Assembly: GCF_002099425.1 (NCBI RefSeq)
Contig: NW_018343979.1
Coordinates: 2,529,501 to 2,593,500, forward strand
DNA length: 64,000 nt
DNA from: Phascolarctos cinereus
Taxonomy: Eukaryota > Chordata > Mammalia > Diprotodontia > Phascolarctidae
Direction of reading: 5' to 3'
Below are positions 34,562-45,029 of this stretch, in pieces; position 1 is the stretch's first letter; each line of letters begins with the position of its first letter. Both the position numbers and the translations under genes were made by a program. A model generated the notes under the pieces. The model saw only the letters and a program-made list of their open reading frames with translations, was not told the origin of the DNA and searched no databases.

Positions 34562-34922
34562 TTGAATGTAATATAAAATGTTCATATCTCCAGGCTGTTA
34601 TTTGTTTGGTCGTTCACATAGATACTTATTTTGCTTTTCCTTTGAAAGACAAACCTTTAAAGGATGTCAGGAATGTACTGACTCTTGTGTATTCTGCATG
34701 ACACTGATAAGGCATGATGGAAACTAATCAACTAATTATATCTCTTTCCAAAAAAATAACACCAGGATAACAAAAACTATTTTCTTCTGAAGGTCCTCCT
34801 AACCAGGTCCAAGAAAACAGCTCTGTCTCTTCACTAGGAAAGGTACCACAGATTGGGAGTTTGCCATTATGCTATAAACTCCAAGGTTAAATGTTAGTGA
34901 ACCTTTAAAAGTTATCTCAAAT
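34562..34922. other. Unassigned sequence
   Basis: Nothing is recognised in this stretch. Confidence 0.4.
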
Positions 34923-34924
34923 GT

Positions 34925-35062
34925 TTTGAGACCTAGGGTCATAGGATTTAGAACTGGAAGTCACCTTAGAGATCATCTGGCTCAATCTCCTTATTTTACA
35001 GATAAAGAAACCGAGGTCCACAGAGGTTAAGTGACATACCCATAGTTATACAGGTAGTGTTA
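34925..35062 (-). repeat. MIR/CORE-SINE, minus strand
   Basis: 'AGGGTCATAGGATTTAGAAC', 'CACCTTAGAGATCATCTGGC', 'CTTATTTTACAGATAAAGAA' and 'ACAGAGGTTAAGTGACATAC' follow the antisense CORE-SINE order; the head end is missing. Confidence 0.82.
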
Positions 35063-35762
35063 TCTAAAATCAATAATAAACAATTTATGAACTGGTACAA
35101 ATATGAGCTCTTTCATTAAAAGCTATTAATTGAATGCCAAAGTCTACATTTTATTTTCTTCACATATAAGTAAAAACATATTATGTAACCAAGCCATGGA
35201 TTTCCATGCCATACGTAAGAACTCCAGTGAGTTTATCTCATTTTGTCACTCTTAACAGTAGGAGTCAGTTTTCCCCACCATGAAGCCCACTGGGGTTTAT
35301 AGATATGCCAGGGATCGCCAAAGCTGGAGAATGTAGGAAATAATGGGCTAAAAAATACAATTGCTTAATTTACTTATAAAAACATGCCATGCTTCACCTT
35401 TCTCCAGTCTTGGCCCCATTTTAACTTTTATATTTCCTTTTCTGGCTTAAACGCTAGGTCTTTCCATCAGGTGATCTGGCTTTCCAGAGATTTATTGCTA
35501 CTTTCCAAATGTCTGAAACACAGAGCAGGTATTCCACCTGTTGCATTTTGACATCTGTTGGATGATATTAACATATACCAGGAAGAAAAGCTTCTGGCAT
35601 TCTGATCCTCTTCTTAAATGCCAAGTTCTGTGGGGCCTGAACAACCAAACAGCCACTTTCCCTGGCTAAATTATCTCTGTGGAACAGATCCAAGAATGTA
35701 AGTGGCAATGTCTGAACACAGGCTATGGATCAAACAGTAATCCTTCTGACATTTCACCAGTG
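35063..35762. other. Unassigned sequence
   Basis: Nothing is recognised in this 700-bp stretch. Confidence 0.4.
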
Positions 35763-35764
35763 AG

Positions 35765-36225
35765 AAAAGTAGCATGATTCAGGAGAGAGAGATCTGGACC
35801 TGGGGTCAGGAGGACACGATCCTAATCCTGATTTATACATATACCGAGTTTTTCACTGGGAGCTTTACTTATTTGTAAAATACTGTTTATGGGATAGCTA
35901 AGTAGAGCAGTGGACAGAGCAACAGGCCTGGAGACAGGAAGACTCATCTTTCTGAGTTCAAATCCAGCTTCAGACAGTAGGTGTGTGACCCTGGGCAAGT
36001 CACTTAACCCTGTTTGCCTCAGTCTGCTCATTTATGAAAATGAGCTGGAGAAGGAAATGGAAAACCACTCCAGTGTCCAAGAAAACCTCAAAATGAAGTC
36101 ACAAGGAGTTGGACACAACTGCGATGACTGAACAACTTATGTTACCTGGCTCATGAAACTGCTGCGGTCAAAACTGAAAAGCATTTTGTAAACATTGAAG
36201 TACTATGTGAATGTCGCCTTTATCA
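35765..36225 (+). repeat. MIR/Mon1-type SINE split by a younger SINE
   Basis: The head at 35765-35885 ('GAGATCTGGACCTGGGGTCA', 'ACTTATTTGTAAAATACTG') and the tail at 36130-36222 ('GTTACCTGGCTCATGAAACT', 'GAAGTACTATGTGAATGTCG') belong to one copy. The insertion sits between the 'TTTGTAAAAT' and 'TACCTGGCTC' blocks, where the intact neighbour at 36350-36395 is continuous. Confidence 0.75.
35886..36129 (+). repeat. RTE-tailed tRNA SINE nested in MIR
   Basis: 'GGGATAGCTAAGTAGAGCAG', 'TGAGTTCAAATCCAGCTTCA', 'CTGGGCAAGTCACTTAACCC', 'GGAGTTGGACACAACTGCGA' are present in order. It must be younger than the MIR it splits. Confidence 0.88.
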
Positions 36226-36229
36226 TCAG

Positions 36230-36435
36230 GAGGCAGCTAGACCGAGCCATGGATAGAGAGTTAGATTTGGAATTAGGAAGACGAGTTCAAATCCTGCCTC
36301 AGATTCTTTCCTATGGAACCCAGAACAAGTCCCTTGACCTTTATTCACCTATTTGTAAAATGTGAACAATACTACTCGTATTACCTGGCTCATGAAATGG
36401 CATGAGGATTGACATGATTGGACCTGCACTTTTGG
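36230..36435 (+). repeat. MIR/Mon1-type CORE-SINE
   Basis: 'GGAGGCAGCTAGACCGAGCC', 'AGACGAGTTCAAATCCTGCC', 'CACCTATTTGTAAAATGTGA' and 'ATTACCTGGCTCATGAAATG' run from head to core. Confidence 0.8.
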
Positions 36436-36602
36436 AAAATCACTTTAGAAAGTGAACAAAGGATTCATTAGAGTGGAGAAAAACTTGAGATGCAGACCCA
36501 CCAGCTTAATGAATCATCATATAAATAGATGATCTGAAAAACAAAGAGTGAGGGATAACTGATGAATGTTCTGTTGCTCCATGAATATCCTTGAAATATC
36601 AA

Positions 36603-36908
36603 AAAAGCTCATGAAGGGGCACTGGCCTTGGAGTCAGGAGGACCTGAGTTCAAATCCAGCCTCAGACACATAACAATTACTAGCTGTGTGACCTTGGGCA
36701 AGTCACTTAACCCCATTGCTTAGCCCCCTGCCCCCCCCCAAAAAAAAGAAGTTCATATAAGGGGCAGCTAGGAGGCACAGTGAATAGAGCTCTGGCCTTG
36801 GACTTGAGTTCAAATTCAGCCTCAGACATTTAACACTTACTAGCTGTGTGACCCTGGGCAAATCACTTAACCCAGATTGCCTAAGCAAAAAAAAAAAAAG
36901 CTCATGAA
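36603..36908 (+). repeat. Two SINEs sharing a triplicated target site
   Basis: SINE 1 (about 36617-36748) lacks the A-box part of its head: it jumps from GGGGC to 'ACTGGCCTTGGAGTCAGGAG'. SINE 2 (about 36762-36895) is complete with an A-tail. AGCTCATGAA occurs before SINE 1 (36606-36615), as the diverged AGTTCATATAA between them (36749-36759) and again as AGCTCATGAA after SINE 2 (about 36899-36908). This is what two insertions at one site leave behind. Confidence 0.82.
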
Positions 36909-37159
36909 AAAGCTCAGCATCTTTGCTGGACCCCTTGTGGCAGATTGAGAGGAGGGATAGACATGAGTAGCAGAGAATGGGCCAACATGGATGGGTTGGA
37001 AATCTGCATCAATGGAGCAGGTATACATATTGATAACATTAAAGCTTCATCAAAATACAAAAGTAGTTCAGATTTTTATTCTCTAGGTATCTCACATATA
37101 TGTATGCCTCCAGTGGTCAGCAGTTCTTTGGAATAGCTGTACTATGCATACTTATTTAC

Positions 37160-37430
37160 TGCCCAATAACAATAATAATGATAGCTGTCATTTAAATAGC
37201 ACCTGCTATGTGCTAACCACTGTGCAAAGCACTTTTTAAATAATCTGTCATTTTATTCTCATACCCTGGGGAGGCAGGTGCTATTATTATCCCCATTTCA
37301 TAGATGAGGAAACTGAGGCCATATTACTTGCCCAGGATCACACAGCTAGTAAGTGTCTGAGGCCAGATTTGAACTTAGGACTTCCTGATCTAGTGCTCTA
37401 TCCACTGTGCCTCCTAGCCGCCCCTCTTAA
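37160..37430 (-). repeat. MIR, minus strand, nearly full length
   Basis: 'AATAATGATAGCTGTCATTT', 'GCTAACCACTGTGCAAAGCA', 'CATTTCATAGATGAGGAAAC', 'CACACAGCTAGTAAGTGTCT' and 'GCTCTATCCACTGTGCCTCC' cover tail, core and head. It is one of the best preserved MIR copies in the window. Confidence 0.92.
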
Positions 37431-37747
37431 ACCCCCCCAGACACAATAATACATATCCCTAATGAAGTGAATGAGATGCTCGATGTAGTACCACTTTTCT
37501 CATTTAATAGAAAACCAACCTAAGAATTAAAATTGGTTGCTCTGTTTGGCAAATATAGGATTTTTCAACACCAGTTGAGGATTCCTTAAAAATCACAACA
37601 TAGGACTTTCTCTTAAGTGGTGGTATGAAAGGTCAAAAGAATCCAACTCTCCCACATATTGCCTAGCAAAGAACTATAAAGAGAATCAGTTCAAATAATG
37701 AAGTCCAAAGAGAAATAAGTATAAACTTTTCATCCAGCTTAGAGCTA

Positions 37748-37831
37748 TAATATACATATATACACACATATACATATACATATTTATTGCATATCATTTA
37801 TATATACATATATACATACATACATAAGTGT

Positions 37832-37882
<51 letters not shown>
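37748..37882. repeat. TA/CATA then TG microsatellite inside L1 5' region
   Basis: TATACATA-type repeats at 37748-37827 pass into a TG run at 37828-37881. Confidence 0.93.
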
Positions 37883-37883
<1 letters not shown>

Positions 37884-39139
37884 TTCAAATCCTGAGGACC
37901 CTGGGAAAGTGGTCCTACTAGAAAAGCCAGAACAAGCACAGGTAAATAAGCCATGACAGTATTCTGTCTAGAGGTAGCCTGTGAATACCTAAAGCCTAGA
38001 GCACTCTGTTATGGGGCAGAGGAAAGAAACCCAAAGTACTCAGACAGGGAAATTTCAGAGGGATGAGAAACTCACAGCACTCTCATTGTTAGCATAAGAC
38101 TACTCTGACTACACATACACCAGAGGAGGTGGAACTCATTAACAGAGGTCCATGAAATTGAGGTCAGGACCAAACAGGTCGTGACCACAGTATCCAAGAG
38201 AGCAGAAAAAGGCACAGCTTGACCTAAGCACAAAGTCCCAAATGAGGAGCTGAGACTAGAGATATAAATTAACAAAAGATGATACCAAATACTATGAAGA
38301 AATATTATAGGTCAATATATACTTAAAAGAAAAATGCAGAAGCATGTAAATGCACAAGTACAAGTGTAGTCTCATAGGAAAAAAATGGCTTGGCCAAAGG
38401 GACTAAAGAGAACTTGAAAGAAATGAAGGGAGAAATAAAAGGTCTAGAAGAAAGAAATGGAAGGAAAATAAATAACTTAGAATATAAAGTAGAAAACATT
38501 ACCCAAGTAACAGAAAATTAGAAAGGACCAAATAGAATTCAATAATTCCATGAGATAAAGAGATACTGGAATAAAATCCAATGATTAAAAATTGAAGAAA
38601 TTGCTAAATATCTATTCTTCAAAATAATTAACCTGGAAAAAAGGCCAAGGAGATATAATTTAAGAATCATTAGAGTCCCTGAAAAAAAATGACCAAACAA
38701 AAAAACTTACAGTTTCAAGAAATCATAAAAACTTTGCAGCACAATTAGAAGCAGAGAGCAAAATTAAAATTGAAAGAAACCATGGGTGACAGCTTGAAAA
38801 AATCCCCAAAATTAAAATTCCCAGGAATATCATAAGAAAAATCAGGAACTTCCAAGTCAATGAAAAATAATACCAGCATGGAAAAAGAAAGTATTCAAAT
38901 ACCAACCACAATTAATAATATAAAACAAGACACATCAATAAAACCTTTAAAAAAAACATCAAGTAAAAGCAGTCAGGATTACATAATATTTGCAGCCATT
39001 ACCATAAAGGTGAGAAAATCTTTGGGGTATAATATGGTAAAGGCAAAAGATAAAGACTTACAACCAAAATTAACTTACTCTGAAGGACCAAGCATAATCC
39101 TGCAGGAAGAAATGGATGCTTAATGGAGAAGAGCACTTT

Positions 39140-39337
39140 CAAGTATAGCATTCTTTTTTCTTTCTTTCTTTCTTTTTTTTTTTTTTTGGTGAGGCAATGG
39201 GGTTAAGTGACTTGCCCAGGGTCACACAGCTAGTAAGTGTTATGTGTATGAGGCTGGATTTGAACTCAGGTCCTCCTGACTGAAGGGCTAGTGCTCTATC
39301 CATTGCATCACCTAGCTGCCCCAAGTATAGCATTCTT
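39140..39337 (-). repeat. A-tailed tRNA SINE, minus strand, with 15-bp target duplications
   Basis: The body at about 39156-39321 has a T-run, 'GAGGCAATGGGGTTAAGTGA', 'CAGGGTCACACAGCTAGTAA', 'GATTTGAACTCAGGTCCTCC' and the complete head 'TGCATCACCTAGCTGCCCC'. AAGTATAGCATTCTT flanks it at 39141-39155 and 39323-39337. It splits the L1 ORF1 at 37680-40625 and is clearly younger. Confidence 0.94.
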
Positions 39338-39773
39338 AATGAAAAGATCAGATTTGAATAGAAATTTGAAATGCAAATGCAAGATTCAATAGAAATCTAG
39401 AAAAGTGAATAATTTGAGCAATTGGAAAGGGATAAATGATGATGCAGAGCTTACCTTCTAATAGGAGAAGAGACAAGAGTCCCTCCAGAATCCTAATGTC
39501 TTCAAAGGCCACAGAAGCCACAAAGCCAAATAACACAGATTGACTATGTATGTGTGGTTTTTTTTAATTTTGTTTTAATAATTCAAAAGGAGGAAAGAGA
39601 AGGAATGAGAAAGTGAATACATAAGGAAAGAAATGAGAAAGAATTGATGGCACTTACTATTTCTCCTAATTGCAGTATTCAAGGAAAGTATATAAACTTG
39701 GAGGAAAGAATGACAGGAAGTGGGTATCTGATGAATCCCATTCATCTAAACCAGAAAAAAATAGGGTTGAAAA

Positions 39774-39787
39774 CACACAGACACACA

Positions 39788-39826
<39 letters not shown>
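39774..39826. repeat. AC microsatellite
   Basis: A run of AC units within L1-derived sequence. Frames through it are repeat translations. Confidence 0.95.
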
Positions 39827-39828
<2 letters not shown>

Positions 39829-40878
39829 TTCAGAAAAACAATAAACTCAACAAGGAAACGAGGGGGTGGACACCAAGAAGGGAGGGTCAGATAGGGAATA
39901 GTCACAAGCAAAACCCACTTCTGCTTCCGGGCTTGGATTGCAACAAAGGGATTTTAAAAAATAGAAGTGGAAGAATCAATAATGAAATTCAGGGAGGTGG
40001 GAAAGGAAGAGAAGAGGATCAGTGATACAGAAGCAGATAGTTTTATTATAGATAAGTATTTTTCACTTTTGATCACAAATATTTCTTCACTTTTACTACC
40101 TTCTTTGTAAAGAGGATAGGGACAAAGAGAGGTAAAAGTATAAGAGGAAAAGAAAGAGAAAATCTACAATAAATAATCATATCCATAAAAATGACTGTAT
40201 TGAACACACTCATAAAATAGAAGAGGGTGGCAGAATGGATTAATAAAAACAAAATCCAGCAATAGGTTGTTGAAATATACTTGATTCACATGGTGTTAAA
40301 ATGAGGGGCTGAAGCAAAACTTTGTTTGCTTATGATAAACTCAAAAGAGTAAGGGGTAGTAATCATTATCTCACACAATACAACAGTAAAAATAGAAATG
40401 GTTAAAAGAAATAAACCAAGGAAACATATAATTTTAAAGCTATTATATACAATGAAATAATATCAATATCTTATATATAAATCCAAAGAAACCTGAGAAA
40501 ATTTTTATGAATTGATAATGATGGAAGTAGATAGAATCATGAGAACAATTTATACAGTGATTACAATAGTGAAAAGAAAACTAGCTTTGAAAGACTGAGG
40601 AACTCTGATCAATTTATTGACCAAGCAAAACTCTGGATGATGGATTATAAAGTATGCTTGCTGCCTCCTAATGGAAAGATGAAGTACTGCAGGTGCAGAA
40701 TTAAAACTATATTTGGTGGCTTATATAATTTGTGGGTTTGTTTTGCTTGAACATATTTAATTATCATAAGAGAATTTTTTGAGGTGGGGAAGAAATTAGG
40801 ATAAAAAGTGAAGCTAGTGATAGGATACAAAAAATATATAACAGAAGAAAGAAAAGAGCACTAATGAGCCAATGAAGT

Positions 40879-40879
40879 A

Positions 40880-40924
<45 letters not shown>
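40879..40924. repeat. GT microsatellite
   Basis: About 22 GT units in otherwise unassigned sequence (40640-41125). Confidence 0.95.
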
Positions 40925-40928
<4 letters not shown>

Positions 40929-41129
40929 AAGCAGAAGGACTTTTAGAAGGCAATATATTCACACATGACGGCTTTGAAACTAAAATGGTGAATGTATTAT
41001 GTACTTTTAAGAATCAAGCTATATGTAATAGAGATTTTTCACTTTCATATTTTAAAGTAAGCTGTATTTATGTGGTGTTTATAACAATATGAATTATCTG
41101 GTGTATGATTAAGAAGCATTTTTATTGTT

Positions 41130-41240
41130 ATCACTGACATCAATTACTATTATGTGCTTGGTACTGTGCTGGGCAATGGGGATACAAAGGCAAAAGGAAA
41201 CAGTCCCTGTCCTCAAGGAGTTTGCATTCTGCATGAAGAA
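41130..41240 (-). repeat. L2 LINE 3' end, minus strand
   Basis: 'TTATGTGCTTGGTACTGTGC', 'GGGCAATGGGGATACAAAGG' and 'CCTGTCCTCAAGGAGTTTGC' are the antisense L2 3' end. Confidence 0.85.
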
Positions 41241-41421
41241 AAAGTAGGGAAAAGTCAGAACTGATGGAGTCTCATCCATTGTGTATATTAAGTAACTAAA
41301 ATAACCTACTTTGAAATCCTGCTATCAAAAAAAATCTGTGTTTAAGGGAGGAAAAAAGATCAAGACCTTCTATATTCCCCACCTGTGAAATGAAGGGATT
41401 GGAACACATAATCCCTGAACT

Positions 41422-41422
<1 letters not shown>

Positions 41423-41488
<66 letters not shown>

Positions 41489-41500
41489 CCTCCTCTCCCT
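41423..41500. repeat. CT microsatellite
   Basis: About 30 uninterrupted CT units, followed by CCCTCCC-type sequence: a homopyrimidine run of more than 70 bp. Confidence 0.95.
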
Positions 41501-41504
41501 TCCT

Positions 41505-42640
41505 AACATTCTATGATCTTAACTGAAGAATATTTCCCATAAGCATTGCCTGATTTGTCATAACAATTTTAAGCTTTACTTACTTGCTCAAAAAAAATAT
41601 TAAATAATAACCTTCATAAAATTCTCATTAGATCATAATAAGTTTCATCCCATCTCATACCTCTGGGTTTCAGCGATACAACTAAAGAGAAAAACCACTT
41701 TGTTTTATTTTATGCCAAAGATTCTGTGACTCCTAAAAGCTATAAAAAAAAAATGAGCCAGTTTTGCTGCTCCTGAGTAAGTTTCCAATAGAATTTACTT
41801 GCCTTATGAAAAAATGACAGTCTTAATGCTGTTAAGAGAGACCATGCCTACATTGTCTGTGTTCTGTGCTTGGGTTTTTACTTTTCTTTTCACTGCATTA
41901 GTGCTTAGGATAACCATAAATTGTGATTTGGCTCTTTTTTCAGTAAAAATATTTCATCTGTGATCTTACACTTGCTCTGTTCAAATATTTTGACATTTAA
42001 AATGAAGAATTTGCAGTAGGCAGTGGTTAAGAGAACTTTTCTGGCAATGTAAATCCTGATTTCATTGAGTTTTTAGTAATTTTTCGCAGCTCTGTTAAGC
42101 TAGCAGATTTAATTCACTTGAATAGCAGTTCAAGTGGTTAATAATTTAAAAATGGTAAACCTTTTAGCCTACATCAGAAACTTGGTTGCCTTCAAAGCAT
42201 CTCCTCTTATGGTATTACTGTCTATCCTGTGTTCCTCACTCCATGGCATCATCCTAAAAATACTTGCCATCTCAGCATCCTCTTCAAGCAGCCTAAGTAT
42301 GTGCTATGTGATTTCCTTGCTAATAAAGCAAATGGGTTATTATTAGCAGTCAGCTACTGCTAGACTCTTCTTGTAAACAAGGTGATTCATCTGAAGATTC
42401 TAGCTGCCAAAGCTTTTGAAATAACCACTTTCACCAGGAAAAGGGGTGGGGAACAAGTGAGGGTAGGAGCCACACATTAATCTAACCTTTCTAAAGAGCA
42501 CAGTGTGAACTGAACATCAGAACTAGGGCATTCATAAAAGTCATCTGCAAGAAGAAAGGAGGGGAGAAGCAATGAACTTAAACTAAAGAAAGAATAAAAG
42601 GAAGAGAAAAGGCAGGTTTATAATATAACTAAAAATTATT
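41505..42640. other. Repeat-free island
   Basis: No interspersed repeat is recognised over more than 1.1 kb. The part 41800-42340 is of mixed composition. The 70-codon frame at 42134-42346 has no known domain. Conserved regulatory DNA is possible; see the inverted repeat at 42115. Confidence 0.4.
42115..42136. promoter_or_regulatory. CACTTGAA / TTCAAGTG inverted repeat
   Basis: Perfect 8-bp arms (42115-42122 and 42129-42136) with a 6-bp spacer. Each arm contains the core CACTTGA/TCAAGTG that NKX2-class homeodomain proteins are known to bind. AT-rich homeodomain-like TTAAT motifs lie on both sides. That it works as an element is inference. Confidence 0.25.
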
Positions 42641-42644
42641 TTAA

Positions 42645-42765
42645 GGAAGTAGCTTGGTATAGTAGAACTAACTCTGGATTTGGAGTAAGATTACCTGAAT
42701 TTAAATCCTGGCTTAGACTCTTCTACCTGTTTGACCTTTGGTATGTCTCTCACTCCACCCTGTGC
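42645..42765 (+). repeat. MIR/CORE-SINE fragment
   Basis: 'GTAGCTTGGTATAGTAGAAC', 'CTGGATTTGGAGTAAGATTA' and 'TGAATTTAAATCCTGGCTTA' are MIR head and core start. Confidence 0.7.
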
Positions 42766-42767
42766 TC

Positions 42768-44290
42768 TAATTCAGAATATTCTTCACTCCTCATTGACAC
42801 TACCAAACTCCCAGTCTACCAACAATTCTTAACAACCTCTCCTCTTTTGAGGTTCATGATAACCAAATTTATCACCCAGTCCAGATTCTTTCAACTATTA
42901 TCCCCCAAATCCCAGCTCATTTTTCCTTATTCCTCAGTGAGCTCAGTGCCTGGTTTACTGTCTTTCTCTCTGCCTCAACTCCTATCTCCTATTAGGGGAG
43001 ATAGTGTGTGTGTTTGTGTGTGTGTGTGTGTGTATACCTAACTTTAAAATTCCTCAGTCTACTCAATATCTATGACTTATTCCTTCATGCCACATCAGCA
43101 ATACATAGAGATGGTCAGACTTTTGATCTTGACATCACTTGACATCACACAAATATTCCATTTCCATGTTTATAAACTCTAATATTCTTTTATCTGATAA
43201 TAATATTTTATTATTTTATGTTTCTCTATGCCTTGTGACACCTAACACTGTGGATTATCTTCATCAGAATCTGCAATCCCTCCATCCCTCAATTCTTTCC
43301 CAGGTTATCATCCCTGCACTGGCAAAATTCTCTTCCTTTGCCAGTATCCGACCTTTGTTGGACCAATTCAATTTAACACTTTCCTTTACTATCAAACCCC
43401 TTGCTCTATTATCCTATTGTCCTTCATATCTTGCCAAACTCCAATCCTGGATTATTTCTACCACCTGGTTTGACACCATTCATTTGGTGCTAAACAGAGC
43501 TAAAAGAAGTCAAAAAATCATGCTGATTGGGTCTACTATAAATGTATGTGACCTAATCTCAAATGGACCCTCTATGAAGCAGTGAAATCCTCCTAAACCT
43601 CCATAATCTCTATTCCTCTAACCTCAGAACCTATTCCAAAATTTATCTCTTAAAGCCTCCCATATCAAACCCTTCTCTATCCTGTCAGCTTTCATTCTTA
43701 TACCCTCACCTAATACTTTTATTTTATAAAGTCACTGAGAACTCTCTCTTTTTTCCTTCTCGCCTCACATCCCTCAGACATATTCTTTGCTATCTCTTCC
43801 TTCACCCCAGTCCCTGATGATGAGGTGGTCCTTGACCTTGCTAAAGCCCAGCCCTCTACATACACCACTGATCCCATCTTTGATAATATCATCTTCACTT
43901 TCCAATCTTCAATCTTTGCCCATCTACCAGCTACTTTCTTGTTGCCTGCAAACATGACAAAATTTCCTCCATACTCAAAGAATCTTCACTTGATCTTACC
44001 ATCTCTACCCAATGAAATTCCTTGAAAAAGTTAACCTGGGGCTGCCACTTATTTTCCTCTCAGTTTCTTACCTTACCACTCAATTGAAAATGCACTCTCA
44101 AAAATCACCATTGATCTATTAACGGCCCAATTGAATTACTTTTTCTCAATTCTCATTCTTCTTTACCTCTGCAGCATTTGGTCACTTCCTAGATATTTGG
44201 GGAGCATTTTCAAGATGCTGCTCTCTCCTGATCCATCTTCTATCTGTCCAACTTATCCTCAATCTCATCTGATTTATTTTTAAGTTACAT
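42768..44290 (+). repeat. L2 LINE, ORF2 coding remnant (endonuclease to start of RT)
   Basis: The C/T-rich plus strand follows the marsupial L2 coding region. 'ATTCCTCAGTCTACTCAATA' and 'GACTTATTCCTTCATGCCAC' (43050-43095) belong to the endonuclease part. At 44085-44180 the sequence corresponds to the L2 stretch of type 'HHSTETAL.K...DLL.AKSNG.FS.LILLDLSAAFD'. A TG microsatellite interrupts at 43007-43033. The open run 43139-43585 (148 codons) is a remnant of this frame. There are many breaks. Confidence 0.7.
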
Positions 44291-44432
44291 TTTGAATTTA
44301 TTATATAAAGAAAAAAGAAAGCAAGATCTACATAATATAGAATTACAGTTTTGTGTATGATTCTCTCCTGTTCCACAATGTATATGGAAATATTATTTGA
44401 TTTGGGATTTTGTAAGATCAGAATAGAGAAGT

Positions 44433-45022
44433 GGGGAAGGAAGGAAGGAAGGAAGGAAGGAAGGAAGGAAGGAAGGAAGGAAGGAAGGAAGGAAGGAAGG
44501 AAGGAAGGAAGGAAAGAAGGAAGGAAGGGAGGGAGGGAGGGAGGAGGGAGGAGGAGGGAGGAGGAGGGAGGAGGGAGGGAGGGAGGAGGAGAGGGAGAGG
44601 AGGAGGAAGGAGGAGGAGGAGGAAGGGAGGAAGGAAGGAAGGAAAAGGAAGGAAGGAAGAAGGAAGGAAGGAAGAAGGAAGGAAGGAAGGAAGGAAGGAA
44701 GGGAGGAGGGAGAGGGGAGGAGGAGGAAGGAAGGAAGGAGGGAGGGAGGAAGAAGGAAGGAAGGAAGGAAGGAAGGAAGGAAGGAAGGAAGGAAGGAAGG
44801 AAGGAAGGAAGGAAGGAAGGAAGGAAGGAAGGAAGGAAGGAAGGAAGGAAGGAAGGAAGGAAGGGAGGGAGGGAGTATAAAGAAGCAGGGGAGGGAGGGA
44901 AGATGGACAGGTAAGAAGGGAAAAAGGAAAGGGAGGGAAGGAAAGAAGGAGGGAGGGATAGAAAGGGAGAGAAGGGAAGAGAGAAGAAGGGGAAGGAGGG
45001 AGGGAGGAAGGAAGGAAGGAAA
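44433..45022. repeat. GGAA/GGGA homopurine tract
   Basis: From 44433 to 44875 the plus strand contains no pyrimidine at all: 443 bp of GGAA, GGGA, GGAGGA and AAGGAAG units, including two long perfect GGAA blocks (about 44437-44513 and 44756-44863). After a short break the purine-rich sequence goes on to 45022. The long frames on both strands (up to 315 codons, Pro/Ser/Leu/Phe-rich on the minus strand, Gly/Arg/Lys/Glu-rich on the plus) are translations of this repeat. Confidence 0.97.
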
Positions 45023-45029
45023 ATTACAG

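Larger units (their letters stand above)
37680..40625 (+). repeat. L1 LINE lacking the reverse-transcriptase core
   Basis: The 5' part to about 38290 looks like 5' UTR and contains a TA/TG microsatellite (37748-37882). ORF1 remnants run from about 38380 to 39400: a coiled-coil-like Lys/Glu-rich part, then 'LEKRPRRYNLRIIRVP'-like residues at 38630-38680 and, in a 264-base open run at 38860-39123, 'KVRKSLGYNMVKAKDKDLQP' and 'KLTYSEGPSIILQEEMDA', the ORF1 C-terminal domain. A SINE splits this end. Further on, 40205-40440 resembles the ORF2 endonuclease part ('GVKARG' to 'KEINQGN'-like codons). At 40490 the L1 3' end begins ('ATGGAAGTAGATAGAATCAT'). The ORF2 reverse transcriptase and Cys-rich region are absent, so about 3 kb expected of a full L1 is missing. 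Confidence 0.7.

Noticed and set aside
43139-43585. A 148-codon plus-strand frame
   Set aside because: It lies within the L2 coding remnant at 42768-44290 and is a leftover open stretch of that element.
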